From: Gordonia hongkongensis
GTDB lineage: Bacteria; Actinomycetota; Actinomycetes; Mycobacteriales; Mycobacteriaceae
Direction: 5' to 3'
DNA length: 64,000 nt
NCBI RefSeq assembly: GCF_023078355.1
Contig: NZ_CP095552.1
Location: 4,588,001-4,652,000 of the forward strand
In this document: positions 8,845-16,953 of the stretch, piece after piece
Numbering within the stretch: position 1 is the first letter of the stretch
How the letters are laid out: every line of letters begins with the position of its first letter
Translations under genes and position numbers: made by a program
The notes under the pieces: model-generated
The model's input: only the letters and a program-made list of their open reading frames with translations
Told to the model about the DNA's origin: nothing
Databases searched by the model: none

Positions 8845-9399
8845 ATGTCACGTCTGTTCACCAAGCCGGCCTCGGACCTCACTCCGGTCCAACTCCTTCT
8901 CCGAGGTGCCATCGGGGGCACGATGATCGCTCACGGAACCAAACACGGCCGCAGCATCGAAGGCACCGCGGGCTGGTTCCGGTCGATCGGTTTCCGGCAA
9001 CCCACGCTCCAGGCGAAGGCCTCTGCGGTGGTGGAGGTCGGTGCGGGAGCCGCCATCGTCGCCGGCGCGGCCACCCCGGTAGCGGCCGCCGCGGTCGTCG
9101 GGACCATGGCCGTCGCCGCACGTTCGGTCCACCTGCCCAACGGCTTCTTCATCACATCCGAGGGCTGGGAGTACGTCGCCAATCTGTCGGTCGCAGCAAT
9201 TGCGTTGGCCGCCTTGGGGCCTGGCCACTACAGCGTGGACCGGGCCATAGGCCTGGACTCGAGACTCAGCTCGGGACGAGCTGCCGCTCTCGCGGCGGGC
9301 GTCGGGCTCGCGGCAGCGGCAGCGCAACTCGCGGTGTTCCACCGGCCACCGCAGGCGACAGGGGCTGACCCACAGACGCCGACCCCCTCGTCGAACTGA
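8845..9399 (+). CDS. DoxX-family membrane protein
   Basis: This 184-residue protein begins near LTPVQLLLRGAIGGTMIAHG and continues with WFRSIGFRQPTLQAKASA, the DoxX-family pattern. Three or four hydrophobic segments are visible, ending in a Pro/Thr-rich tail. ATG 8845 was chosen over upstream in-frame starts because GGAG lies six bases before it. DoxX-like proteins are small membrane oxidoreductase partners whose reactions are mostly undefined. It is divergent from the importer genes and upstream of a CoA-transferase gene by 50 bases. It could start that operon, though no functional link is obvious. Confidence 0.75.
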   Translation: MSRLFTKPASDLTPVQLLLRGAIGGTMIAHGTKHGRSIEGTAGWFRSIGFRQPTLQAKASAVVEVGAGAAIVAGAATPVAAAAVVGTMAVAARSVHLPNGFFITSEGWEYVANLSVAAIALAALGPGHYSVDRAIGLDSRLSSGRAAALAAGVGLAAAAAQLAVFHRPPQATGADPQTPTPSSN

Positions 9400-9449
9400 C
9401 CACAGCCGGTCCCGGCGGACCGCGGGCAGCGGAGGGAAAAAGCGCCGAC

Positions 9450-10625
9450 ATGGGGACACACGCGCAGCGATGGGCCAGCAGCGGTATGGCCTACCTGACC
9501 GGCGAACCGGAAGCTCCTGACTACTCCCGCGCGCCGATCATGGCGCGGGCCGACATGCTCGCCGACGTGTTCGGCGCTGATGTCGGCGAACTGCTGACCG
9601 GCCGGGCGGCCTTGATGGGCAGCTCCCGCGCCGGACAACAGTCCGCGGGCGGCAGCTCCCGTCTCATGCGGTGTCGCGATGGATGGATCGCGATGACGCT
9701 CTCGCGGGCGAGCGACATCGACTCACTGCAAGCGCTTTTCGCGCGGGACGATCCGATCGACAGTCCGTGGCAGGCACTGGCCGAGGCGTTGCCGCATCTT
9801 CACGTCGACGACGTCGTCGATCGTGCGCAGTTGCTCGAGATACCCGCCGCCGCATTGGGATCGGTGAGTTCGTCCCCCGTCGACATCGTCAGGGCATGGC
9901 CCGCTCAGCAGGCCACCCGCCCGCCGTCGCTGCTGGTGGTGGACCTGTCCGCGATGTGGGCGGGACCGTTGTGCGGTCACCTTCTGCAACAGCTCGGTGC
10001 GACCGTGATCAAGGTGGAGAGCCCCGAACGTCCCGATGGGTCGCGAGCCGGAAACCCCGACTTCTTCGCCTGGATGAACAGCGGAAAGCAGTTCTACACC
10101 ACACAATTGAGCCACCGGGCGGTTGGGCTCGCGGGGTTGCTCGATGTCGCGGACGTGGTCATCGAGGCCTCCCGCCCGCGCGCTCTCGAACACGCCGGGC
10201 TGGACGCGTCCACCAGGTCGCCGCGCGCCGGGCGGGTATGGGTGCGGATCACCGGTTACGGTCGCGCTACCGGGATGGTGAACCGCGTCGCGTTCGGCGA
10301 CGATGCCGCAGTTGCCGGCGGACTCGTCGGCCGGGGCACTCGTGGGCCGGTGTTCTGCGGGGACGCGATCGCCGACCCCTTGACCGGACTGGAAGCAGCG
10401 ACTGCGGTGGTGCAGTCGCTCGCCCGCGGTGGCGGGGAGATAATCGACGTGTCGATGGCCGGCGTCGCCGCCAAGTACGCCGGGTGCCCCGTACTCGAGG
10501 ACACCGAGCGGGTGACCGTCGCCGTGACGCCGCCCACCGCTCCCCGAATCGGTTCCGGTTTCGAGACGATCGGCGACAACGAGGTTCTGCGTCTCGTCGA
10601 TGAACGTCGAGGTCCCAGATGCTGA
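9450..10625 (+). CDS. CaiB/BaiF (class III) CoA-transferase-like protein with rearranged order
   Basis: This 391-residue protein belongs to the CaiB/BaiF family, but the canonical N-terminal signature appears late. VVDLSAMWAGPLCGHLLQQL, followed by GATVIKVESPERPDGSR, begins near residue 155. It is followed by ITGYGRATG, the Asp-containing FGDDAAVAGG and CGDAIADPLTGLEAA. Residues 1-150 (GRAALMGSSRAGQQSAGGSS, then RLMRCRDGWIAMTL) resemble the C-terminal half of ordinary members. The chain thus looks circularly shifted or half-duplicated. It overlaps the next gene by seven bases, and the context with an amidohydrolase and crotonase suggests catabolism of a CoA-activated acid. Substrate is unknown, and retention of transferase activity is not certain. 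Confidence 0.75.
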   Translation: MGTHAQRWASSGMAYLTGEPEAPDYSRAPIMARADMLADVFGADVGELLTGRAALMGSSRAGQQSAGGSSRLMRCRDGWIAMTLSRASDIDSLQALFARDDPIDSPWQALAEALPHLHVDDVVDRAQLLEIPAAALGSVSSSPVDIVRAWPAQQATRPPSLLVVDLSAMWAGPLCGHLLQQLGATVIKVESPERPDGSRAGNPDFFAWMNSGKQFYTTQLSHRAVGLAGLLDVADVVIEASRPRALEHAGLDASTRSPRAGRVWVRITGYGRATGMVNRVAFGDDAAVAGGLVGRGTRGPVFCGDAIADPLTGLEAATAVVQSLARGGGEIIDVSMAGVAAKYAGCPVLEDTERVTVAVTPPTAPRIGSGFETIGDNEVLRLVDERRGPRC

Positions 10626-11964
10626 TCACCGGGGCGCAGCGACTCTCGGGTGAGCCGGTCGCGGTACGCATCACCGACCGACGCCTGACCGACGTCGCGG
10701 TCCACCTCGAGCCGGGGGACGACGAGCCGGTCCTCGATCTCCGGGGCGGCACTCTGCTTCCCGGATTACATGATCACCATCTACACCTCCGGGCGGCGGT
10801 GGCTGCGCTGCAGTCGGTGTCCGTCGGCCCACAACAGGTGGCCACACCGCAACAACTCGCCGAGGCTCTCGGCCGTTCTCGACCCCGCGACGACGGCTGG
10901 ATCCGCGCTGTTGGTTATCACGACAGCGTTGCAGGGGAATTGGACCGTCATCGCCTCGACGAACTGTTCGCCCGCGCACCGGTCCGAATCCAGCATCGCA
11001 GCGGTGCGATGTGGATCGTCAACACGCCAGGCCTCATCGCCCTCGGGTGGCCGGATCATCCCACCGGCCGATTCTTTCGCCAGGACAACACCTTTGCTGC
11101 CGTGACCGCAGACGGTCCGACGGATTTCACACCACTGGGAGTCCGGCTCGCCAGGTTCGGCGTCACCGGGATCACCGAAGCGACCCCGGATCTCGGTGCC
11201 GCCGACCTCGACGCACTCGACACCGCCGTACGTGAGGAACGACTCCCCCAGCGGGTGATGGTCATGTCGCAGCACGGTGGACGACACTACTCACGGTTGG
11301 AGTTCGGTCCGGTCAAACGGATTCTCGACGACAGCACACTCGATCTCGACGAGTTGACGTCCTGGGTCGCGGAGCGACATGAGCACGGTTACGCGGTGGC
11401 CCTGCACTGCGTGACTGTCGTGCAACTCGTCGTCACGCTGTCGGCATTCCGGAGCGCGGGTGTGCGCGCGGGCGACCGAATCGAACACGCGGCGATGGTG
11501 CCCGACGATGTGATCGACGACCTCGCGGATCTCGGGGTGACCGTGGTGACGCAGCCGAATTTCGTGGCCGAACGCGGAGATGAGTACCTCCGCGAGGTAC
11601 CCCGGCGGAGCATCACGAGTTGTGGAGGGTGGCCGGCCTTCGTCGGTCGGGGGTGCCGATCGCCGGTAGCACGGATGCGCCCTTCGGGGACCTCGACCCG
11701 TGGGCCGCCATGCGTGCTGCCAGAGATCGGCGGACCAGATCGGGAAAACTCCTGTGCCCAGATGAACGTGTCGGTGCAGCTGCCGCCCTGGCGATGTTCC
11801 TCGGCGACCTGCACACGCCGGCGAATACGCGGGATCTTCGTACGGGGGATCGGGCAGACCTGTGCCTCATGTCCGCCGGACCCGACGACGTGCTCGCCGA
11901 ACTGTCGGCAGATCTGGTCGCAGCCACCGTCGTCGACGGACACCTTCGGTACGCGGCCTCATGA
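10619..11964 (+). pseudogene. Amidohydrolase family 3 metal-dependent hydrolase, frameshifted
   Basis: The first frame encodes an amidohydrolase: LLPGLHDHHLHLRAAV (metal ligands), VALHCVTVVQLVVTLSAF and RIEHAAMVPDD. After EYLREV near 11,597 homology jumps to another frame, where VPIAGSTDAPFGDLDPWAAM and DLRTGDRADLCLM complete the family C-terminus and stop at 11,964. Restoring one base in the CCCC run at 11,600-11,603 would join them into about 448 residues. Without it the product would run on as unrelated sequence to 12,061 and lose the catalytic aspartate region. The gene overlaps the CoA-transferase by seven bases and the opposing crotonase by six. It may be intact in reality if the missing base is a sequencing error. 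Confidence 0.8.
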
Positions 11965-12948
11965 AGCCGGCGACGGGGCCGGCAGTTCGTCCACGTGGTC
12001 GACCAATCCCCATTGGAGAGCGGTCGTCGCGTCGATACGACGTCCGGTCATGAGCAGGTAGGCCGTCCGCCATCGGCCGATACGGCGTTGAACGCTCAGC
12101 GTTCCCCCGGCACCGGGAACCAGGCCGAGCTCGAGTTCCGGTAGTCCAAACCGCGCGTCCGGTCGAGCCGTGATGAACCCGCAGTACGCTGCCATCTCCA
12201 ACCCGCTGCCGAGCACGGCACCATGAACATCGGCTCGGCAGGCGGTGCCCAGCCGGCTGGTCAGTGCGTCGAGGAGAAGCGCGGGACTGTGCCGAGTACG
12301 CGCCAGGTGCGAATTGGCCGGATCCGCGAACAACCCGAACTCGGCGAGGTCACCGCCGCTGCAGAACGACCGGCCCCGGCCGCTCAACCTCACGGACTCG
12401 ATCGAGGTGTCCGCGAGCGCCACGGTCAAGCCGTCGATCAGGCCCGCCCGCAACACGTCGCTGAACGCGTTGTGCCGGTCCCCCCGATTGAAGACGATGT
12501 CGAGGTGCGAGTCCTCGCGCGTGAGGACCACGGCGTCGTCCTGCTGGTGACGCCGACGGCTGCCCTGAGACGCCAGCCAATCCGTGAATTCGGTCCCGGC
12601 CTGCAGCGCCGAATAGGCCAGCGACTCGGTGATCAACCCGCTGACGGTACTGCCGGCATCCGACACTGCACGTAACACGTCGTCGCCCACAGACGCCGCC
12701 ACCGGATGCGCCGAGATCCTGTCGGTGAGCACGGCGATGGTGCCCTCGATGTCGGCGGTGTACACCAGCCGTCGATCGTCGGACGGTGTGTCGGTGAGGG
12801 TGAAGGTCGCCCGGTCCACCACCCTGTCTGCGCGGTCGGAGCCGATGACGCCGCTTCTGCACACGCCGACGGTGGGTCCGGAAAGCCGCCAGTGCTCAGT
12901 CGGAACATCCGCATCGGTGAGATCCAAGATCGTCAGGACATGTGTCAC
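11959..12948 (-). CDS. Enoyl-CoA hydratase/isomerase family protein with N-terminal extension
   Basis: Of 329 residues, only about 143-320 form the crotonase domain. Its oxyanion-hole motifs are GRSFCSGGDLAEFG and VHGAVLGSGLEMAAYCGF, and the catalytic-loop LPELELGLVPGAGG retains a glutamate. The first ~140 residues show no motif I recognise and could be a second degenerate acyl-CoA-binding or regulatory region. Start is GTG 12,948 with AGGA upstream. It converges on the amidohydrolase with a six-base overlap. Placement suggests action on a CoA ester made by the neighbouring CoA-transferase, but the reaction (hydration, isomerisation or hydrolysis) cannot be told. Confidence 0.8.
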   Translation of the reverse strand: MTHVLTILDLTDADVPTEHWRLSGPTVGVCRSGVIGSDRADRVVDRATFTLTDTPSDDRRLVYTADIEGTIAVLTDRISAHPVAASVGDDVLRAVSDAGSTVSGLITESLAYSALQAGTEFTDWLASQGSRRRHQQDDAVVLTREDSHLDIVFNRGDRHNAFSDVLRAGLIDGLTVALADTSIESVRLSGRGRSFCSGGDLAEFGLFADPANSHLARTRHSPALLLDALTSRLGTACRADVHGAVLGSGLEMAAYCGFITARPDARFGLPELELGLVPGAGGTLSVQRRIGRWRTAYLLMTGRRIDATTALQWGLVDHVDELPAPSPAS

Positions 12949-12990
12949 GGCAGAATCCTAGACCGAACGCGGTCGGAGATGCGCACCCGG

Positions 12991-13734
12991 TCAGAGCCCG
13001 CTGCGGCGGAGCGTCACCCGATAGGTGTAGTGCTCGGGGAGGAAGTAACTGACCGCGAGTTCGACTGCGCGGCCGCGTGAATCGGTGTACAACCGGTCGA
13101 CGCGCAGCACCGTGTGCCCCACGGGGCAGCCGAGGCGGGCAGCGGTCTCGGCGTCGGCGACGGTGGCGGTGATCGATTGCGCGCACTCCTCGATCGGGTG
13201 CGCCAGATGCGGTTCGAGCAGGCCGATCATCGTGTGGTCACTGCGCGCTCCGGCCTCGACCTCGGGGGCGTCGATCACCAGGCGTGCGACCGACTCCGGC
13301 CACCACACGGTGGTCACGACGAAAGGGACACCGTCGTGGAATCGCTGGAAGACGATGCGGTACACCACGTCGGTGTCCAGTCGCAGGCGACCCGCTGCCT
13401 CGAGATCCACGCGGCGCGAGGGTGATTCGAGCACCTGCATCTCGGTGTCCGTCGACAGGTTCATGAGGTCCTCGATCGAACCCAGCTGGCGCAGGTACTG
13501 ACCCGCGGTCTCGGTCGCGAACGTTCCCCGGCCGGGCACGCGGTACACCGAGCCCTCGCTCACCAATTCGAGGAACGCGCGGCGGACGGTCTGCCGGCTG
13601 AGCCCGTACTCCTGGGAGAGCTCGGATTCGGTCGGCAGCCGCACACCGCCGGCGTATCTGCCCGCGACGATGTGCTCGCGCAGTTCCGCGGCCAACGTCT
13701 TGTACGCAGGTGCGGACTGCTCGGACTCGCGCAT
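12991..13734 (-). CDS. GntR-family regulator, HutC subfamily (UTRA domain)
   Basis: This 247-residue repressor has an N-terminal winged helix (YKTLAAELREHIVAGRYAGG, LPTESELSQEYGLSRQTVRR) and a C-terminal UTRA effector domain ending YFLPEHYTYRV. ATG 13,734 was chosen because GGGAGA lies nine bases upstream; the GTG nine bases earlier is too close to it. It lies 35 bases downstream of the acyl-CoA dehydrogenase gene on the same strand, so they probably share a transcript. It is the natural candidate to control the divergent mesaconyl-CoA module. The effector would then be a CoA ester or dicarboxylic acid, which is an inference. Confidence 0.85.
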   Translation of the reverse strand: MRESEQSAPAYKTLAAELREHIVAGRYAGGVRLPTESELSQEYGLSRQTVRRAFLELVSEGSVYRVPGRGTFATETAGQYLRQLGSIEDLMNLSTDTEMQVLESPSRRVDLEAAGRLRLDTDVVYRIVFQRFHDGVPFVVTTVWWPESVARLVIDAPEVEAGARSDHTMIGLLEPHLAHPIEECAQSITATVADAETAARLGCPVGHTVLRVDRLYTDSRGRAVELAVSYFLPEHYTYRVTLRRSGL

Positions 13735-13769
13735 GAAACCCACTCTCCCGCCGGACGACGGCGTGCCGC

Positions 13770-14921
13770 TCAGATCCCGCCGCGCGACACGAGTTGTGCC
13801 GCAATGACATTGCGTTGGATCTCGTTGGTGCCCTCGCCGACGATCATCAGGGGCGCGTCCCGGAAGTATCGCTCGACGTCGAACTCGGTGGAGTACCCGT
13901 AACCACCGTGGATGCGGACGGCGTTCAGGGCGATTTCCATCGCCACCTCGGAGGCGTAGAGCTTGGCCATCCCCGCCTCCATGTCGCAGCGCTCACCCCG
14001 GTCGTACTGTTCGGCCGCGTGCCAGGTCAGCTGGCGCGCTGCGGTGAGCTTGGTCGCCATGTCGGCGAGATAGTTGCCGATCGACTGATGCTTCCAGATC
14101 GGCTGTCCGAAGGATTCCCGCTGCTGCGCGTAGGCGAGCGAGTCCTCGAGTGCCGCGGTCGCGACGCCCAGCGCTCGGCAGGCGACCTGGATTCGACCGG
14201 TCTCCAAGCCCTTCATCATCTGACCGAATCCCTTGCCGGGCACCTCGCCCAGGATCGCCGTCTGCGGGATGCGGTAACCGTCGAAGGACAGCTCGCAGCT
14301 CTCGACACCCTTGTAGCCGAGCTTGGGCAGGTCGCGTGACACGGTCAGCCCGGGTCCGTGTTCGACGAGCACGATCGAGATGCCCTTGTGGCGCGGCTGC
14401 GCGCCGGGATCGGTCTTGCACATCAGCGCGATCAGCCCGGAACGCCGGGCGTTGCTGATCCAGGTCTTCGCACCGTTGATGACCAGCTCGTCGCCATCGG
14501 TCTTCGCCACGGTCGACATCGCCTGCAGATCCGACCCGCCGCCCGGTTCGGTGAGCGCCATGGTGGCGCGCAGTTCACCGGTCGCCATCCGCGGCAGGTA
14601 CTCGAGCTTCTGCTCGTCGGTGCCGAACAGCGTCAACAACTTCGCGACAACCGTGTGCCCACCCATCGCGCCGGCCAGACTCATCCAGCCGCGCGCGAGT
14701 TCCTGGGTGACCTGCGCATAGCACGGCATCGACACCGGCGAACCGCCGAACTCCTCGGGCACCGCCAGCCCGTAGATGCCGATCTGCTTCATCTGCTCGA
14801 TCCACTTCTCGGGATATTCGTTGGCATGCTCGACCTCCTGGACCGACGGCTTCACCTCGCGGTCGACGAAGGACCGCACAGTGTCGACCAGGAATGCCTC
14901 TTCGGCGGAAAGTGAGCTCAT
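13770..14921 (-). CDS. Acyl-CoA dehydrogenase, possibly methylsuccinyl-CoA or related
   Basis: This 383-residue FAD enzyme shows AMALTEPGGGSDLQAM, WISNARRSGLIALM, the C-terminal IHGGYGYSTEFDVERYFRD and the closing GEGTNEIQRNVIA. The glutamate of EGTNEIQ is at the place of the catalytic base in short-chain acyl-CoA dehydrogenases. It is divergent from citE/hydratase/mct with 152 bases between start codons and is followed by the GntR gene. If it works with that operon, a likely reaction is oxidation of methylsuccinyl-CoA (or another branched C5 acyl-CoA) to mesaconyl-CoA. Known methylsuccinyl-CoA dehydrogenases are longer (about 550 residues), so this remains a hypothesis. Confidence 0.85.
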   Translation of the reverse strand: MSSLSAEEAFLVDTVRSFVDREVKPSVQEVEHANEYPEKWIEQMKQIGIYGLAVPEEFGGSPVSMPCYAQVTQELARGWMSLAGAMGGHTVVAKLLTLFGTDEQKLEYLPRMATGELRATMALTEPGGGSDLQAMSTVAKTDGDELVINGAKTWISNARRSGLIALMCKTDPGAQPRHKGISIVLVEHGPGLTVSRDLPKLGYKGVESCELSFDGYRIPQTAILGEVPGKGFGQMMKGLETGRIQVACRALGVATAALEDSLAYAQQRESFGQPIWKHQSIGNYLADMATKLTAARQLTWHAAEQYDRGERCDMEAGMAKLYASEVAMEIALNAVRIHGGYGYSTEFDVERYFRDAPLMIVGEGTNEIQRNVIAAQLVSRGGI

Positions 14922-15073
14922 GACGGTGCCCCTACGATCTACGGCGGATTTGTACGGCCATTTTGTCGATCCCCGTCGGACCTGTCAACACTTCCCAAAG
15001 CTCGGCGCGGTCTGATACAACCGGAACCGCATCACATATGGCCGCACATTTGATCTCGACCCCTGGAGCAACC

Positions 15074-15910
15074 GTGCAGAGAAGACGAGCCGTCCTGGTC
15101 GCGCCCGCCTCCGACGACCGCAAGGCCCGCAAGGCGCTGGCTTCGATCGCCGATGAGGTCGTGCTCGACCTCGAGGACGCGGTGACCCCGGCGAACAAGG
15201 ACTCCGCACGCGCAGCGGCCGCCGACCTGGTCGCCGAGTTCGGCGCCGACCGCGCGATCTCGTTGCGCATCAACGCGATCGACACGCCTTGGGCCGGCGC
15301 CGATCTCGCCGCCTGCGCCCAGATGCCGAACCTGACGTCGGTGGTGCTGCCGAAGGCCGACTCGCCCGCCGACCTCCGGTCGGCCGACGAGCAGCTCGGC
15401 CGAGCGTCGGTCCGCCTGCAGGCGTTGCTCGAATCACCGCGCGGCATCCGTGACGCCGGCGCCATCTGCGCGGCCACAAACCGGCTCGATGCCGTCCTCA
15501 TCGGTTACGCCGATCTCGCCGCATCATTGGGACGCAGCCCCGACCTGCCGATGCGGACGTGGCACGTCGTCCAGGACTCGGTGTTGCTCGCCGCGCGCGC
15601 GGCCGGCGTGGACGTCATCGACGGACCGCATCTGACGATCGCCGACGACGACACCTTCCGCGACGCCAAGCGCTGGGTCCGCGACCTCGGCTTCGACGGC
15701 ACCTGGGTGATCCATCCGGCTCAACTGCAGTCCGCCATCGACATCTTCACCCCGGACGCCGCCGCCGTGGAGGACGCACGACGGGTGCTCGACGCACTCG
15801 AGCAGGCAGCCGCCGCGGGTGCCGGTGCGGCCGAGCTCGACGGCCGAATGCTCGACGAGGCGCTCGCCGTCTCCGCGCGGCGCGTCCTCGCCAAGGCTGC
15901 GTCCGAATGA
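15074..15910 (+). CDS. CitE-like CoA-ester lyase (citramalyl/methylmalyl-CoA lyase type)
   Basis: This 278-residue TIM-barrel enzyme belongs to the HpcH/HpaI-CitE family, which breaks 3-hydroxy-CoA esters using Mg2+. Visible motifs are LVAPASDDRKARKA, VVLDLEDAVTPANKD (metal-binding Glu/Asp), ALLESPRGI and the C-terminal GFDGTWVIHPAQL. GTG 15,074 was selected because GGAG lies five bases before it; an in-frame ATG at 15,038 has no such site. Its stop overlaps the next start as ATGA. With a mesaconyl-CoA hydratase and isomerase beside it, the probable substrate is citramalyl-CoA (to pyruvate and acetyl-CoA) or beta-methylmalyl-CoA (to glyoxylate and propionyl-CoA). Confidence 0.85.
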   Translation: MQRRRAVLVAPASDDRKARKALASIADEVVLDLEDAVTPANKDSARAAAADLVAEFGADRAISLRINAIDTPWAGADLAACAQMPNLTSVVLPKADSPADLRSADEQLGRASVRLQALLESPRGIRDAGAICAATNRLDAVLIGYADLAASLGRSPDLPMRTWHVVQDSVLLAARAAGVDVIDGPHLTIADDDTFRDAKRWVRDLGFDGTWVIHPAQLQSAIDIFTPDAAAVEDARRVLDALEQAAAAGAGAAELDGRMLDEALAVSARRVLAKAASE

Positions 15911-16911
15911 GCGCGTCCGAGCCGGTCGCCGTGGGCGGCCCGTTCTTCGACGAACTGTCCCATGGACAGTTGTTCGACGACGCGCCGTCGCTCACGTTGA
16001 CATCCGGTCTCGCCGCGACGCACCAAGCGATTCTCGGTGACCGCCTTCGACTCTCGCTCGACGCCCATCTCTCGGATCGCGTGGTGGGTGGCGTCCTCGC
16101 CCATCCCGGCCTGGTCACCGACGTCGCGATCGGTCAATCCACGCTGGCCACCCACCACGTGAAGGCGAACCTCTTCTACCGCGGCCTGCGGTTCCTGAGC
16201 CACCCCCGGATCGGCGACACGTTGACGACCGTCACCGAAGTGGTCGGGCTGCGCGAGAACACACCGAAGCCAGGACGTGCGCCGACCGGGCTCGCCGCGC
16301 TCCACATGGTCACCACCGATCAGACCGGCGTCACCGTCCTCGACTTCTACCGGTGCGCGATGCTGCCGTTGTCACCCGACGCCGATCCCGGGCGGACCGT
16401 GCACGCTGACGACCTGAGCACCATCGGACCGGGAGACGATGCGCAACCGTTCATCCCCGAATGGGACCTCGACACCTATCGCGAATCCGCACGCGGACAA
16501 CATTTCTCATCCGAGTTTGCCGGACGCGCCTTCTCCTCCAGCGCCGACGTGGTGTCCAGCGCACCCGAACTCGCCCGGCTCTCGCTGAACATCGCAGCCA
16601 CCCACCACGACGAGCGGGTGGCCGGTGCGGCCGCCGGCGGTCGGCTGGTCTACGGCGGGCACACCATCGGACTGGCCCTCGCGCAGGCGAACCGGGCGCT
16701 GCCGAACCTGGTGACGGTGACCGGCTGGGATTCGTGCGACCACACCGGACCGGTGCACGAGGGCGACACCCTCAGTTCGACGATCCTCGTCGAGGAGGCG
16801 ACGCCGCTCGCCGCCGGCGGCGTCCTGCGCCTGCGCTCCACCGTCGTCGCACACGGCGACGACTCCGATCGCGAGGTCCTCGACTGGCGTTTCCGCGTCC
16901 TGATGGCCTGA
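15907..16911 (+). CDS. Two-domain MaoC-type hydratase, mesaconyl-CoA hydratase-like
   Basis: This 334-residue protein has two hot-dog halves. The first contains FYRGLRFLSHPRIGDTLTTV, followed by TEVVGLREN, the second GGRLVYGGHTIGLALAQAN. The segment YRGLRFLxxPxxGDTLxTxTEVxGLRxN and the overall length fit the Mch/Meh family, which hydrates mesaconyl-C1-CoA (to beta-methylmalyl-CoA) or mesaconyl-C4-CoA (to citramalyl-CoA). It is translationally coupled to citE by a four-base ATGA overlap and followed after 42 bases by mct. Which regioisomer it takes cannot be told from sequence; an Mct partner argues for C4 but does not prove it. Confidence 0.8.
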   Translation: MSASEPVAVGGPFFDELSHGQLFDDAPSLTLTSGLAATHQAILGDRLRLSLDAHLSDRVVGGVLAHPGLVTDVAIGQSTLATHHVKANLFYRGLRFLSHPRIGDTLTTVTEVVGLRENTPKPGRAPTGLAALHMVTTDQTGVTVLDFYRCAMLPLSPDADPGRTVHADDLSTIGPGDDAQPFIPEWDLDTYRESARGQHFSSEFAGRAFSSSADVVSSAPELARLSLNIAATHHDERVAGAAAGGRLVYGGHTIGLALAQANRALPNLVTVTGWDSCDHTGPVHEGDTLSSTILVEEATPLAAGGVLRLRSTVVAHGDDSDREVLDWRFRVLMA

Positions 16912-16953
16912 TCGTCTGCCGAATCCCCCATTCCACTCCAGGAGTTTCCGCGC

